64,000 bases of DNA from Pusillibacter faecalis (GCF_018408705.1 NZ_AP023420.1:2108001-2172000), one strand, 5' to 3'; shown: positions 52,056-61,215, counted from the stretch's first letter. Numbers and translations: made by a program. The notes: generated by a model not told the origin, from the sequence alone.

Positions 52056-52660
52056 ACGAGGAACAACGATGGATTGCCGCCGCCAGGAATGGCGATCAGG
52101 AGTCCTTTGAAAAGCTTGTCCGCCTGTATGAAAAGCGGGTGTTCTCTCTGACAAGCCGCATGTGCCGCAACAGTGCGGACGCGGAGGAGGCGGCACAGGA
52201 GGCGTTTTTGGCCGCATGGCAGGCCCTGCCCGCGTTTCGGGGAGACGCCAGCTTTGCGACGTGGCTGTACCGCTTGGTTTCCAACGCATGTGTGGATATT
52301 CTGCGGCGGGAGGGACGGCATCAGGTGATGGCCGGCCCCTCTCTGGACGACGAGGAGAGCAGTCCGGAGCCGCCGGACAAAAGTCCTTCCCCCCATGCCT
52401 TGGCGGAGCGGGCAGAGCTGCGGCGGCAGATTGAGGCTGGGCTGGCGGCGCTGCCTCCCGAATACCGGCAGGTGCTGATCCTGCGGGAAATCCATCAGTG
52501 TACGTATGACGAAATCGCCCAAATTTGCTCCATAGACCTTGGAACTGTCAAGTCCCGCATCAACCGGGGCCGAAAGCGGCTGAGAAAAATCCTGCTGGAG
52601 AGCGGGAACTTTTCCGCAGCGGGAGCGTCTAAAAAGACAGAAAAGGAGGGCTGCAGATGA
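52052..52660 (+). CDS. ECF-type RNA polymerase sigma factor (SigW-like)
   Basis: 202 residues. Region 2 (SFEKLVRLYEKRVFSLTSRM, DAEEAAQEAFLAAW, FATWLYRLVSNACVDILRR) and region 4 (LPPEYRQVLILREIHQCTYDEIAQICSIDLGTVKSRINRGRKRL) are complete. A 30-residue acidic linker separates them. Overlaps its anti-sigma gene by four bases. Probably an envelope-stress sigma factor. Confidence 0.92.
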   Translation: MNEEQRWIAAARNGDQESFEKLVRLYEKRVFSLTSRMCRNSADAEEAAQEAFLAAWQALPAFRGDASFATWLYRLVSNACVDILRREGRHQVMAGPSLDDEESSPEPPDKSPSPHALAERAELRRQIEAGLAALPPEYRQVLILREIHQCTYDEIAQICSIDLGTVKSRINRGRKRLRKILLESGNFSAAGASKKTEKEGCR

Positions 52661-53664
52661 AAAGCTGTGAGGAATATGCGGCTCTGCTGGATCTGTATGT
52701 GGATGGAGAGCTCTCACCCCAGGAGATGCTTCAAGTCCGGACGCATCTTGAGAACTGTCCGGGATGTCAGGCTTATGTGGAGGATGCGCTGGCGATTCGC
52801 GCGGCCTTTCCGGAGGCCGAGGATGTTGAGGTGCCCAGTGGCTTTGCGGAATCGGTTTGCGCAGTGATCCAGGCTGGCACGGCCCCACGGAGAAGGAGGC
52901 GCGCCCTCTGGGTCAAGACAGCCCTGCCTATGGCTGCCTGCTGCGCGATTGTAGTTCTGCTGGCGAACCTGCCGGGGCTCGGTCAGGACCGCGAGATTAC
53001 CGCAGATACGGCTGCCGTTGCGGCACAAGATCCTGCGGGAGGAGTTCCAGACGTGCAGGAAGAGGCGCGGATGGAAACGCCTGAAGAGGACAGCGAGGAA
53101 GAGAACGCGCAGGAGAATCTGGCAAAGACAAATGAAGCCAACAGATCAACTGCGGTGGTTCCCTTTGCGATGCAGAAAGCAACAGCCGGGGAGGAGCCTG
53201 CAAAAAGCGACCATCAGAGCGTGGAGGATCATTCAGGAGACAGCTCCGCAGAGGAGTCTGCAGGCCGGGAGATCATGAGTGAGGAGACACTAGATCCCAG
53301 TGCTCCGCCAGCTCCAGAGTCCCAGCTATCCGGCGAGATATCCGATGCCCCACAGGCCATAAGCGGTGATGAAGCGGAGGCTTGGGTGGAATACGGCAAT
53401 GTGGTGTTTGCCGCCGTGGTCTATCTGCCGGAGGAGATCGTTGGAGACGCGCTGGAAGGCTTTGAAGGAAAACCTTACTCCAATGCCAACCTCCCAGAGG
53501 AGGGCGTAATCGGCATCGGCTATGCGATGGGGCAAGAGGATTTTGAGCATGTTCTCTACGACGTGCTTGACTATCCTTTGGGACCGGTGCTGAATCAGGA
53601 CCGCACTACAGAGCTCAGCTGTATCGTGGTGACGGAGGACGGCACCTCTGTACCAGCAGAATAG
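52657..53664 (+). CDS. Anti-sigma factor with zinc-finger domain and membrane anchor
   Basis: 335 residues. N-terminal zf-HC2/ZAS motif (HLENCPGC, with C4 and the His/Cys set) binds the sigma factor; a membrane span lies at about 88-108; the rest is an acidic, low-complexity stalk (about 120-240) and a C-terminal extracytoplasmic domain. The long acidic stalk is longer than in RsiW-type proteins and could be a protease-sensed region. Confidence 0.85.
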   Translation: MKSCEEYAALLDLYVDGELSPQEMLQVRTHLENCPGCQAYVEDALAIRAAFPEAEDVEVPSGFAESVCAVIQAGTAPRRRRRALWVKTALPMAACCAIVVLLANLPGLGQDREITADTAAVAAQDPAGGVPDVQEEARMETPEEDSEEENAQENLAKTNEANRSTAVVPFAMQKATAGEEPAKSDHQSVEDHSGDSSAEESAGREIMSEETLDPSAPPAPESQLSGEISDAPQAISGDEAEAWVEYGNVVFAAVVYLPEEIVGDALEGFEGKPYSNANLPEEGVIGIGYAMGQEDFEHVLYDVLDYPLGPVLNQDRTTELSCIVVTEDGTSVPAE

Positions 53665-53666
53665 CT

Positions 53667-53700
53667 AAAAAAGCGGAAGCCATTGGCTTCCGCTTTTTCT
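53667..53700 (+). terminator. Rho-independent terminator
   Basis: AAAAAGCGGAAGCC / GGCTTCCGCTTTTT stem with ATT loop, just after the anti-sigma stop. Confidence 0.93.
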
Positions 53701-53728
53701 TGCTTTTCCTGCCGGTATCTGCTATCAT
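53700..53728 (+). promoter_or_regulatory. Promoter of queT
   Basis: TTGCTT (53700-53705), 17-bp spacer, TATCAT (53723-53728). Puts the start site near 53735, at the first leader hairpin. Confidence 0.55.
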
Positions 53729-53734
53729 AATACT

Positions 53735-53890
53735 GACAGGTGCCATCTCCCTGTCCAAGCGCTCCTGGCGGGGCGTTCGTTCGATGAACCGGATGGGTCC
53801 ATCGTTCTCTAAACAAAAAAATGGAGGCTGTGCGGGCCTTACCCTGCACATTTTTTGACGCCTCCGACAACTTGAAGGAGGTCTTTTTTT
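53735..53890 (+). promoter_or_regulatory. Structured queT leader, candidate preQ1-type riboswitch with Shine-Dalgarno sequestration
   Basis: The 156-base leader begins with a GACAGG/CCTGTC hairpin and a CGATG/CATCG hairpin. Near its end GGAGGC (53823-53828) can pair with GCCTCC (53860-53865), enclosing a TGTGCGGG/CCCTGCACA stem. Alternatively CCTCC (53861-53865) can pair with the ribosome site GGAGG (53877-53881). These mutually exclusive pairings are the logic of a translational riboswitch, and queT genes are often under preQ1 control. I could not fit a preQ1-I or -II consensus, so the class is open. Confidence 0.55.
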
Positions 53891-54388
53891 ATGTCTCATT
53901 CCCGATTTTCCACCCACCAGCTGGCATTGGCTGGCATCATTGCCGGTATTTACGCCGGCTTGACTTTGCTACTGCCAATCCCGCAGTATCTGGGGGTACA
54001 GTTCCGGATTGCAGAGGCCATGACGGTGCTGCCCTTTCTTTGCCCGGCAGCCATTCCCGGACTGACAATCGGGTGCTTTCTGGCGAATCTCTTAGGCTCT
54101 CCCATGGTGATGGACTGGGTGTTCGGCACGGTGGCCACGCTGCTGGCAGCCCTGTGGACATCCCGGCTGAAAAACCGCTATCTGGCGCCTTTGCCGCCAG
54201 TCATCTGCAACGCGGTGATCGTAGGAGCAGAAATCGCCTGGTTTTTTCCGGAGGGCATGAGCTTTTGGGCCGCCTACGGCCTGAATGCATTTACGGTAGG
54301 AATCGGAGAGCTGGCTGTGTGCTGTTTGCTGGGACTTCCTCTGCTGAAGTGGGCAGAGCGGACACCTGCGCTGCTGAAAAGAGTATGA
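53891..54388 (+). CDS. queT: QueT-family ECF transporter substrate-binding component (queuosine precursor uptake)
   Basis: 165 residues after AAGGAGG. Six hydrophobic segments; QFRIAEAMTVLPFLCPAAIP, GLTIGCFLANLLGS and APLPPVICNAVIVG are QueT signatures. It is the S component of an energy-coupling factor importer for queuine precursors such as preQ0/preQ1; the shared ATPase module must be encoded elsewhere. The leader with alternative pairings before it supports ligand control. Confidence 0.9.
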   Translation: MSHSRFSTHQLALAGIIAGIYAGLTLLLPIPQYLGVQFRIAEAMTVLPFLCPAAIPGLTIGCFLANLLGSPMVMDWVFGTVATLLAALWTSRLKNRYLAPLPPVICNAVIVGAEIAWFFPEGMSFWAAYGLNAFTVGIGELAVCCLLGLPLLKWAERTPALLKRV

Positions 54389-54392
54389 TGAA

Positions 54393-54428
54393 GAAAGCCG
54401 TCAGACTCTTGCTGGTCTGACGGCTTTC
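54393..54428 (+). terminator. Terminator of queT
   Basis: Perfect 14-bp stem (54393-54406 / 54415-54428); tail GGGCTTTCC is only weakly T-rich. Confidence 0.75.
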
Positions 54429-54683
54429 GGGCTTTCCAGGAACCCGCTATGTCCCACAAAAGAGAGGGAAAATCGTCACAGAACATTGCGTCCGCAGACG
54501 CGATTTGGCGGGGAACCAGCACTTCGGCGGCACTTAGCGCAAGACAGGAGGCGGGGTAAATTGCCGCGAAGCGGGAGAGTGTGGACCGGTGTCCGCTTTT
54601 CACGATCAGCTTTTCGGAGCCTGGCCAAGTTCGGAAGAGTGCCTGGACGTGATAGCACCAGGATAGAACTGTTTTGTGCAAGC

Positions 54684-54728
54684 AAATCATTACCGGGCGG
54701 ACACACAGTGTCCGCCCGGTAATGATTT
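54684..54728 (-). terminator. Terminator of the nusA-ribF operon
   Basis: Perfect 20-bp stem (54684-54703 / 54709-54728), 5-nt loop, right after the ribF stop on the minus strand. Confidence 0.85.
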
Positions 54729-54735
54729 ACCACGC

Positions 54736-55659
54736 TTAGTTTGGAGGACCCTCCAAATTCCCTGAAAGAAAGGCCTGTCGGGTAGTCTCTGCGTCAGCGG
54801 CAATTTGAGATTTTAGAGCCTCCAGGGAGTCGAAACGGATTTCATCCCGGATATGCCGGAAGAATTCCAGGCGGAGGGTCTCTCCGTATAAGTCACCATC
54901 AAAGTCCAGGAGGCAGGCCTCCACGGTCACGTCGGTGCCGTTGTCTACAGTGGGGCGGGTCCCCACATTGGTAACAGCAGGGTAGGCGGAGCCGTCCGGC
55001 AAGGTGACTCGGGTCACATAGACGCCGTGGCTGGGTACCAGCACATGGGATGGAATCACGAGGTTGGCGGTTGGGAAAAGGCGGGACGAGCCAATGCCCC
55101 GGCCATGGCGGACAGTGCTGGTAAGGGTGTGGGGGTGCCCCAGATAACGGTGCGCCCGCTCCACCTGACCCAACTCCACAAGCCGCCGGATATAGGAGGA
55201 GCTGACAGTGATGCCGCCCAGTTCCACCTTGGGAATGATATCGCAGCCCAGGCCCAGCTCCGCACAGGTCTGCATCAACAGCTCCGGTGAGCCCTGGTTT
55301 TTATGCCCGAAGTGGTGGTCATGTCCTGCCACTAGATGGATGGCATGGTGCCGCTTCACCAGAATTTCAGTGATGTAATCCCGCCAGGAGGTGGTCATCA
55401 TCTCCTGGTCAAAGGGGACCATGATGACCTCCTGAATGCCATAGAGCCGCCGCATCAGATCCGCCCGGTCCTGGGGGGAATTGATGAGGGGACAGGGAAT
55501 CCCTGTGACCACCTCCTTGGGAGGACGGTCAAAGGTGAATACCGCTGAGGCCACGCCACGGCGGGCGGCCTCCTCCACGGTGCGCCGCAGCAGGGCGGCG
55601 TGGCCCAGATGGACTCCGTCGAAGAAGCCCAGGGCAATGACTTTTTCCTTTGCGGACAT
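54736..55659 (-). CDS. ribF: Bifunctional riboflavin kinase / FAD synthetase
   Basis: 307 residues from ATG 55659, five bases after the truB stop; the longer frame upstream is a shadow of truB. The N-terminal nucleotidyltransferase has GFFDGVHLGHAALL and GHDHHFGHKNQG; the C-terminal kinase has LFPTANLV and AVTNVGTRPTV. Makes FMN and FAD from riboflavin. Last gene of the operon, ended by a 20-bp hairpin. Confidence 0.95.
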   Translation of the reverse strand: MSAKEKVIALGFFDGVHLGHAALLRRTVEEAARRGVASAVFTFDRPPKEVVTGIPCPLINSPQDRADLMRRLYGIQEVIMVPFDQEMMTTSWRDYITEILVKRHHAIHLVAGHDHHFGHKNQGSPELLMQTCAELGLGCDIIPKVELGGITVSSSYIRRLVELGQVERAHRYLGHPHTLTSTVRHGRGIGSSRLFPTANLVIPSHVLVPSHGVYVTRVTLPDGSAYPAVTNVGTRPTVDNGTDVTVEACLLDFDGDLYGETLRLEFFRHIRDEIRFDSLEALKSQIAADAETTRQAFLSGNLEGPPN

Positions 55660-55663
55660 AGTA

Positions 55664-56530
55664 TTACGCTCCAAAAAAGTTCTTGATGGAAGTGAGTGTC
55701 CCCTTCTCCGCCCGGGACAGGCAGAGAAAGTCCCGGCTGTGCCCGTAGATCCGGTATGTGCCGTCCGGTGTGCCGGGAAGGGAGATGGGGTTGCCGCAGC
55801 GGACCCGTTTCTCCGTCTGTTCCGAAGAAAGCAGCAGAATGGGATAGGCGGTAAACAAACTGTCTGTGGGAAGCAGCAGAGAGTCCCCTTGAGACTGGAC
55901 GGCCTCCAGAGAGACGGCCTGCTCCAGAGAAAAACCAGCCGCCATCGTGCGGCACAGGGAGAACATGGCTCCGCCGCAGCCCAGGGCCTGTCCCAGGTCA
56001 TGACATAAGGTGCGGATGTAAGTGCCCTTGGAACAGACACAGCGGAGAAGAAAATCTCTTGCATGGATCTGCTCTAAAAGCTCCAACTCATAAATGGTGA
56101 CTGGCCGCGGCTTCCGCTCTACCTCCTGTCCCTTCCGGGCCAGTTCATAGAGCTTTTTTCCGCCGATTTTAACGGCGGAATACATGGGAGGCACCTGTAA
56201 AATATCTCCCCGGAAGCGGGAGAGGGCCGCCTCCACATCGACCCGGGACACGGCGACGGGGCGCTCTTCCAGCACTTCGCCAGAGGTGTCCTGGGTGTTG
56301 GTTACAACACCCAGCCGCATCCCGGCCACATATTCCTTCCGACTGGTTTCCGCGAACTCCACAGCTCGGGTGGCCTGCCCTACAAAGACGGGCAGCACGC
56401 CGGTGGCCATGGGGTCCAAGGTCCCGCCGTGTCCCACCCGCTTTTCCCGGAGGATGCCCCGAATCTTGGCGCACACATCCATGCTGGTCCATCCGGCAGG
56501 CTTGTTGACGATCAAAATTCCATCAGGCAT
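55664..56530 (-). CDS. truB: tRNA pseudouridine(55) synthase
   Basis: 288 residues from ATG 56530 (AGGGGGACTGGA upstream); the earlier in-frame start is unlikely. MPDGILIVNKPAGWTS and HGGTLDPMATGVLPVF, with the catalytic Asp, identify TruB; the C-terminal PUA domain (RCGNPISLPG) is present. Its first 45 bases are duplicated upstream at 56658-56702. Confidence 0.95.
   Translation of the reverse strand: MPDGILIVNKPAGWTSMDVCAKIRGILREKRVGHGGTLDPMATGVLPVFVGQATRAVEFAETSRKEYVAGMRLGVVTNTQDTSGEVLEERPVAVSRVDVEAALSRFRGDILQVPPMYSAVKIGGKKLYELARKGQEVERKPRPVTIYELELLEQIHARDFLLRCVCSKGTYIRTLCHDLGQALGCGGAMFSLCRTMAAGFSLEQAVSLEAVQSQGDSLLLPTDSLFTAYPILLLSSEQTEKRVRCGNPISLPGTPDGTYRIYGHSRDFLCLSRAEKGTLTSIKNFFGA
56486..56530 (-). 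repeat. 45-bp direct repeat, copy at the true truB start
   Basis: First 15 codons of truB; 43 of 45 bases identical to 56658-56702, 172 bp away. Confidence 0.9.
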
Positions 56531-56702
56531 TCCAGTCCCCCTGTTCTCCGCGGCAAAGCCCAGCGCCGCGGGTTTGCCGCGGAAAAGGAGGAACCGGTCG
56601 CAAGGAAAAACAGGGCCGCGCAGCGGCACTGTGTTCCACAAGACCGGATTCCGACGCGGTCCACCCGGCAGGCTTGTTGATGATCAAAATTCCATCAGGC
56701 AT
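56523..56702 (-). pseudogene. Truncated truB start fused to out-of-context sequence, 59-codon ORF
   Basis: Begins MPDGILIINKPAGWT, the truB N-terminus, then departs into unrelated sequence and stops with TGA inside the truB start region (overlap of 8 bases with truB). It contains a CCGCGGCAAA/TTTGCCGCGG hairpin. Looks like a relic of a partial duplication, though it could act as a coupling leader peptide for truB. Confidence 0.65.
56658..56702 (-). repeat. 45-bp direct repeat, displaced copy of the truB 5' end
   Basis: Two mismatches to 56486-56530; sits 9 bases after the nrnA stop, where truB itself would be expected to begin. Confidence 0.9.
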
Positions 56703-56710
56703 CGCGGCCC

Positions 56711-57670
56711 TCAGCTTTCATAGTCCGGCGCATGATGGGAGATGGCTGCAAGAATCCGCCGCTTGGCCTCGTCCCAAGAGGATTCCACGGTGCATCCGGC
56801 CGCCGCCGCATGGCCGCCGCCGCCTAGCTCCTGGCAGACCTCGGTTGCGTTGATCCGCGGGCCAGTGCGCAGTGAGAGTTTCCACACGTCCGGCCGCAGC
56901 TCCCGCATGGTCACGGCGCAGTCCACCCCCTGGATCTGGGGACCTAGGGCGCTGAGGTCCTCGGCATCGCTCTCCGTGGCGGAAAAGCGTTCCATGAGGG
57001 ACATGGGGACCGACAAAACCGCCACCCGCTCCCGGTCGTAGAACTCGCAGCCGTTCATCATGGCACCCTCCAGCTGCATGCGCTTTCGGCTCTTCGTGCG
57101 GAAAAAGGTCTTGTTGACAGCACGGTAGTCAATACCAGTGCGCATCAATGCCGCCGCCACTGCGTGGGTATGAGGGGTGGTGTTGGCATAGGCAAAACAG
57201 CCGGTGTCAGTGGATACCGCCACATAGAGCGGAAGGGCAATGGCTGGCGTAATGGGCCCCAGCTCGGCCAGGATGTCATAAAGCAGTTCGCCGCAGGCGG
57301 CGGCCTCCGGACAAACGATGTTGGCTTTGCCAAAGTGCTCAAAGGAGGGGTGGTGGTCCACGGCCAAGTCTACCCGGCCCAGATAGGACTTGGCATTCTC
57401 CGGGAAGAGTCCTACAGAGGCAATGTCCGTGGAAACTACATACTCCGGCGCAAAATCGGCAGGGGCGGCGTAGGGGAGAAAGTAGGGCGCGGAGTTCTCT
57501 GTCAACTCTGGGTTTGGCAGCAGATACGCGGCCTTGCCCAAAGCCCGCAATCCCGCGCACAGAGCAGCGGCGCAGCCCACGGTATCTCCATCCGGACGGA
57601 CATGAGTGAGAATCAGCACATGATCCATGCTTCGCAGCAGATCCGCAGCTTTGGAAACAGTGAGTGTCAT
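56711..57670 (-). CDS. nrnA: DHH/DHHA1 phosphoesterase, NrnA-like
   Basis: 319 residues, ATG 57670 (GGAGGAAGAGGA) overlapping the rbfA stop. DHH motifs THVRPDGDTVGCAAALC and VDHHPSFEHFG give the manganese site; the C-terminal DHHA1 has GGGHAAAAGC. Degrades nanoRNA and pAp or cyclic-dinucleotide products. Standard position between rbfA and truB. Confidence 0.93.
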   Translation of the reverse strand: MTLTVSKAADLLRSMDHVLILTHVRPDGDTVGCAAALCAGLRALGKAAYLLPNPELTENSAPYFLPYAAPADFAPEYVVSTDIASVGLFPENAKSYLGRVDLAVDHHPSFEHFGKANIVCPEAAACGELLYDILAELGPITPAIALPLYVAVSTDTGCFAYANTTPHTHAVAAALMRTGIDYRAVNKTFFRTKSRKRMQLEGAMMNGCEFYDRERVAVLSVPMSLMERFSATESDAEDLSALGPQIQGVDCAVTMRELRPDVWKLSLRTGPRINATEVCQELGGGGHAAAAGCTVESSWDEAKRRILAAISHHAPDYES

Positions 57671-58041
57671 TCCTCTTCCTCCGTGCTGATGGGGGTTTCC
57701 CGCTCCACCTGGCGCAGTAGCTCTAGAATATGAGCGCCATGCTGGATGGAGTCGTCGCCGATAAATTGCAGCTCCGGCGTGTAGCGTAGCTGGAGCGTCC
57801 GGCCCAGCTCCCGCCGCAAAAATCCGGCGGCGGATTTGAGGCCTTTTAATACATCCTTTTCCTGATTTTTGTCCAGGACGCTGACATAGACCCGGGCGTA
57901 GCGCAAATCGCTGGTGGTGTCCACCCGGGTGATGGAGACCATGCCCACCTGGGAGACTCGAGGGTCCTTCAGGTGGCGGAGCTGGCCGCTGAGCTCCCGT
58001 TGGATTTCCTCGTTGATGCGGCCGATTCGGTTGCTTGACAT
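57667..58041 (-). CDS. rbfA: Ribosome-binding factor A
   Basis: 124 residues from ATG 58041 (GGAAAGGAGCGACT upstream). KH-like fold: RIGRINEEIQRELSGQL, KDPRVSQVGMVSITRV, SDLRYARVYVSVL and LRYTPELQFIGDDSIQHG. Matures the 30S subunit. Separated from infB by an unusually long 747-base gap. Confidence 0.93.
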   Translation of the reverse strand: MSSNRIGRINEEIQRELSGQLRHLKDPRVSQVGMVSITRVDTTSDLRYARVYVSVLDKNQEKDVLKGLKSAAGFLRRELGRTLQLRYTPELQFIGDDSIQHGAHILELLRQVERETPISTEEEE

Positions 58042-58501
58042 AGTCGCTCCTTTCCGGGGCGGTGGGCCCCAGTCAGATGGTAATGGTGAGACAGGTTTGA
58101 TACGTCTCAAAAAGCTGTTTCTAAGTTTCCAGGTCGAAATCCTTCAGGGCACCGGAAAAGCGGCGGACCTGAATGGAGTCGGCTCACAGGTTTCAAAGTT
58201 CCATTTTCATCGGGGACACAGGCTCCTGCCAGATACGCCCGCAAATCAGTCAGATTACCTTGGCGGGTTCTCAATTGATTTCATACGGAACAGGTTTGAT
58301 GGATAGGGACAGATCCTGGACAGCCTCTCAATAGTAACTGTTTTCCTCCAAGCTACGGACCCCAATTTGAACGGTATACCTTGCAGATGCTGGAGAGAAG
58401 GGGGGCGCATCCCGGCGCCATACAGCGGCAGGGAATGGTCGGCAGCCAGCAGGACAACATGGCTCGTGGGAACCTCCCGTTCCAGAGTGCGGAAAAATCG
58501 C

Positions 58502-58530
58502 TAGGGGCGGCGACGCAGTCGCCGCCCCTA
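58502..58530 (-). terminator. REP-like palindrome, possible terminator after infB
   Basis: TAGGGGCGGCGAC / GTCGCCGCCCCTA, 3-nt loop; TTTTT follows five bases later on the minus strand. Could be a dispersed palindromic repeat used as terminator. Confidence 0.55.
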
Positions 58531-58571
58531 TTGTGCGCATAAATTTCAAATTTAAGAGGGAGTCGCATCGC

Positions 58572-58612
58572 CTGGGAATCTCCTCCATAGTATTGCCCAC
58601 GATGATGCCGCC
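58572..58612 (-). repeat. Diverged copy of the infB 3' end
   Basis: About 34 of 41 bases match 58793-58833; encodes GGIIVGNTMEEIPR against [14 protein letters not shown] at the true end of IF2. Old partial duplication, 221 bp away. Confidence 0.75.
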
Positions 58613-58788
58613 TGTTCCCGCGAACACTTTGTTTTTATGAGAGCCCTTGGAATGAGGCCGGCATGAGGTGAAATGAATTCGCTTCACGTCGGGATTTTGC
58701 AATGCCAACACGCGCACCTGCTAACGCAGGAGGCGGCGCTGCGAACCTGGAAGACGACGGCAACTGTTTACGGGGGAAAGGACACGGA

Positions 58789-61152
58789 CTATCTGGGAAT
58801 TTCCTCCATGGTATAGCCTTCGATAATGTCGCCTTCCTTGATGTCGTTGAACTTCTCCACGGTCATGCCGCACTCGTAGTTCTCCGCGACCTCTTTGGCG
58901 TCGTCCTTGAACCGTTTGAGGGAGGCCAGATGCCCCTCATGAATCACGATACCATCCCGGACCACCCGGACAGAGCAGTTACGGACGATCTTGCCATCCT
59001 GAACATAGCAGCCTGCCACAGTGCCCACGCCGGAGACCTTGTAGGTCTGACGAACCTCCGCATGGCCCAGCACCACCTCTCGGTACTTGGGAGCCAGCAT
59101 GCCCTTCATGGCGGACTCAATCTCGTCAATACAGTCATAGATCACCCGGTACATCCGCATATCCACGTTCTGCCGTGCGGCGCCGTCCCGTGCGGCGGCA
59201 TCGGGCCGGACGTTAAAGCCCACGATGATGGCGCCCGAGGAGGAGGCCAGCATGACGTCGGATTCGTTGATGGCACCCACGCCGCCGTGAATGACACGGA
59301 CGTTCACCTCATCGTTGGAGAGCTTTTCCAGGGAGGCTTTCACAGCCTCCACGCTGCCCTGCACGTCGGCCTTGACGATCAGGGCCAGCTCTTTGCGCTC
59401 GCCGGAGCGGATTTGATCGAACAGATTCTCCAGAGAGACCTTCTGCACCGGCGCGGCGGCCTTGGCGCGCTCCTCAGCCTTGCGCTGTTCCACTAGCTCC
59501 CGGGCCATACGCTCGTCGGCCACAGCGAAGAAAGGACTGCCTGCAGTGGGAGCCTCTGAGAGGCCTGCGATTTCCACGGGGACGGAGGGACCGGCCTCAG
59601 TAAGCCGGTTGCCCTTATAGTCTAGCATGGTGCGCACGCGGCCTACGGCGGTGCCGGCAATGATGATATCGCCCTGCTTCAGCGTGCCGTTTTGCACCAG
59701 GAGCGTTGCCACCGGACCACGGCCCTTGTCAAGACGCGCCTCAATCACGGTGCCCTGACCGGCGCGGTTGGGATTGGCCCTGAGTTCTTCCATTTCAGCG
59801 GTGAGTGTCACCATCTCCAGAAGGTTGTCGATGCCCAGGTTTTTCTTGGCAGAGACCTTGCAGCAGATCGTCTCACCGCCCCAGTCCTCAGGGACCAGGC
59901 CGTGTTCCGTCAGCTGCTGCATGACCCGGTCCGGATTGGCCTCGGGCTTATCAATTTTATTGATGGCGACAATGATGGGGATGCCTGCGGCCTTGGCGTG
60001 GTTAATGGACTCCACAGTCTGAGGCATGATGCCGTCGTCCGCCGCCACCATCAAAATGGCGATGTCGGTAATCATGGCGCCTCGGGCCCGCATAGAGGTG
60101 AAGGCCTCGTGGCCGGGCGTATCGAGGAAGGTGATGGGTTTGCCGTTCACCTGGACCTGATAGGCGCCGATGTGCTGAGTGATGCCGCCGGCCTCGCCGG
60201 AGGCAACGCTGGTGTTGCGGATGGTGTCCAGCAGAGAGGTCTTGCCGTGGTCCACATGGCCCATAACTACCACCACGGGAGCGCGGGGGACCAGGTCTTC
60301 CGGCCGATCCTCATGGGCGTCAATGAGCTTTTCCTCAATGGTGACGACCACTTCCTTCTCCACCTTGCAGCCCATTTCCTCGGCAATGATGGCGGCAGTG
60401 TCAAAGTCGATGATCTGGCTGAGAGAGGCCATGATGCCGTTCTTCATCAGGCACTTGACCACCTCGGCGCCGGTCTTCTTCATGCGGCTGGCCAGCTCGC
60501 CCACGCTGATTTCATCGGGGATCTGGACCTTGAGAGGGGCCTTCTTGGCAATCTCCAGCTGCAGCCGGCGCATCTTCTCCGCCTCATCCTGGCGGCGCTT
60601 GTTGGAGAACGTCATGCCGCTCTTGCGCTGATTGCTGCGGAATTTCTCTTTGCCGCCGCGCTGCTGCATCCGCTCGCCCCGCTGGCCGCCTAAGTCCTCC
60701 AGCCGCTCGTCGTACTTCGCCAGGTTCACATCACCGCCTTTGCGGGTGTCCACAATTTTCTTCTGGGGAACCCGGGAGGCGGGCTGCTGCGTGGAGGCAG
60801 GCTGCTGCCTGGGAGCCTCGCCGCCCTTTTGCTGGACGGGCTGAGACTGTGGCTTGGGTGCCGCCTTCTGGCCCTGAGGCTTGGGCTGAGCCGGGGACTG
60901 GGGAGCCGGCTGGACTGCGGGAGGTTCCTCCTTCTTTTTTTCCTGGTAGGTGTCCGCAAAGATCACCTGGATGCCCGATACCTGGTTATGCTGGGTCAGG
61001 TAGTCGAAGATAATGGACAGCTCATGGTCGTCCAGAACCTGCATATGGTTCTTGGGCGCCGTGGCGTATTTCGTCAGGATTTCGGTGATCGTCTTTGTAG
61101 AAAGACCGAAGTCCTTCGCCACCTCATGCACTCTGTATTTCTCAATCGCCAA
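58789..61152 (-). CDS. infB: Translation initiation factor IF-2
   Basis: 787 residues from a TTG at 61152 behind GAGGTG. N-terminal IF2N ([19 protein letters not shown]), a Pro/Gln/Lys-rich linker (about 75-200), a second IF2N-like region ([19 protein letters not shown]), then the G domain: [14 protein letters not shown] near 297, [21 protein letters not shown]; then domains II-IV. Positions fMet-tRNA on the 30S subunit. Ends TMEEIPR, which is copied 220 bp downstream. Confidence 0.96.
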   Translation of the reverse strand: MAIEKYRVHEVAKDFGLSTKTITEILTKYATAPKNHMQVLDDHELSIIFDYLTQHNQVSGIQVIFADTYQEKKKEEPPAVQPAPQSPAQPKPQGQKAAPKPQSQPVQQKGGEAPRQQPASTQQPASRVPQKKIVDTRKGGDVNLAKYDERLEDLGGQRGERMQQRGGKEKFRSNQRKSGMTFSNKRRQDEAEKMRRLQLEIAKKAPLKVQIPDEISVGELASRMKKTGAEVVKCLMKNGIMASLSQIIDFDTAAIIAEEMGCKVEKEVVVTIEEKLIDAHEDRPEDLVPRAPVVVVMGHVDHGKTSLLDTIRNTSVASGEAGGITQHIGAYQVQVNGKPITFLDTPGHEAFTSMRARGAMITDIAILMVAADDGIMPQTVESINHAKAAGIPIIVAINKIDKPEANPDRVMQQLTEHGLVPEDWGGETICCKVSAKKNLGIDNLLEMVTLTAEMEELRANPNRAGQGTVIEARLDKGRGPVATLLVQNGTLKQGDIIIAGTAVGRVRTMLDYKGNRLTEAGPSVPVEIAGLSEAPTAGSPFFAVADERMARELVEQRKAEERAKAAAPVQKVSLENLFDQIRSGERKELALIVKADVQGSVEAVKASLEKLSNDEVNVRVIHGGVGAINESDVMLASSSGAIIVGFNVRPDAAARDGAARQNVDMRMYRVIYDCIDEIESAMKGMLAPKYREVVLGHAEVRQTYKVSGVGTVAGCYVQDGKIVRNCSVRVVRDGIVIHEGHLASLKRFKDDAKEVAENYECGMTVEKFNDIKEGDIIEGYTMEEIPR

Positions 61153-61215
61153 TCAAAACACCTCGTTATGCTCCAACCCAAGGGCTGGGAAAATTTCATA
61201 CCTGTACTCTCGCAA

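Larger units (their letters stand above)
54389..54735. other. 347-base intergenic region between queT and ribF
   Basis: Bounded by a terminator on each side (54393-54428 and 54684-54728). The 255 bases between hold no convincing ORF, tRNA or known RNA fold; a decayed sequence is possible. Confidence 0.5.
58042..58788. other. 747-base gap inside the infB-rbfA junction, with relics
   Basis: infB and rbfA are normally adjacent. The gap holds a diverged copy of the infB 3' end (58572-58612), a 13-bp palindrome (58502-58530), and a short minus-strand open frame (about 58106-58287) with protein-like composition (AYLAGACVPDENGTLKPVSR) but no good start. No intact gene is seen. Confidence 0.6.

Noticed and set aside
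54429..54683. tRNA or small RNA gene in the queT-ribF gap
   Set aside because: No cloverleaf arms, T-loop or promoter-terminator pair could be drawn.
55660..56064. N-terminal extension of RibF
   Set aside because: It lies wholly within truB; the ATG at 55659 with GGAGCG upstream begins the known RibF N-terminus.
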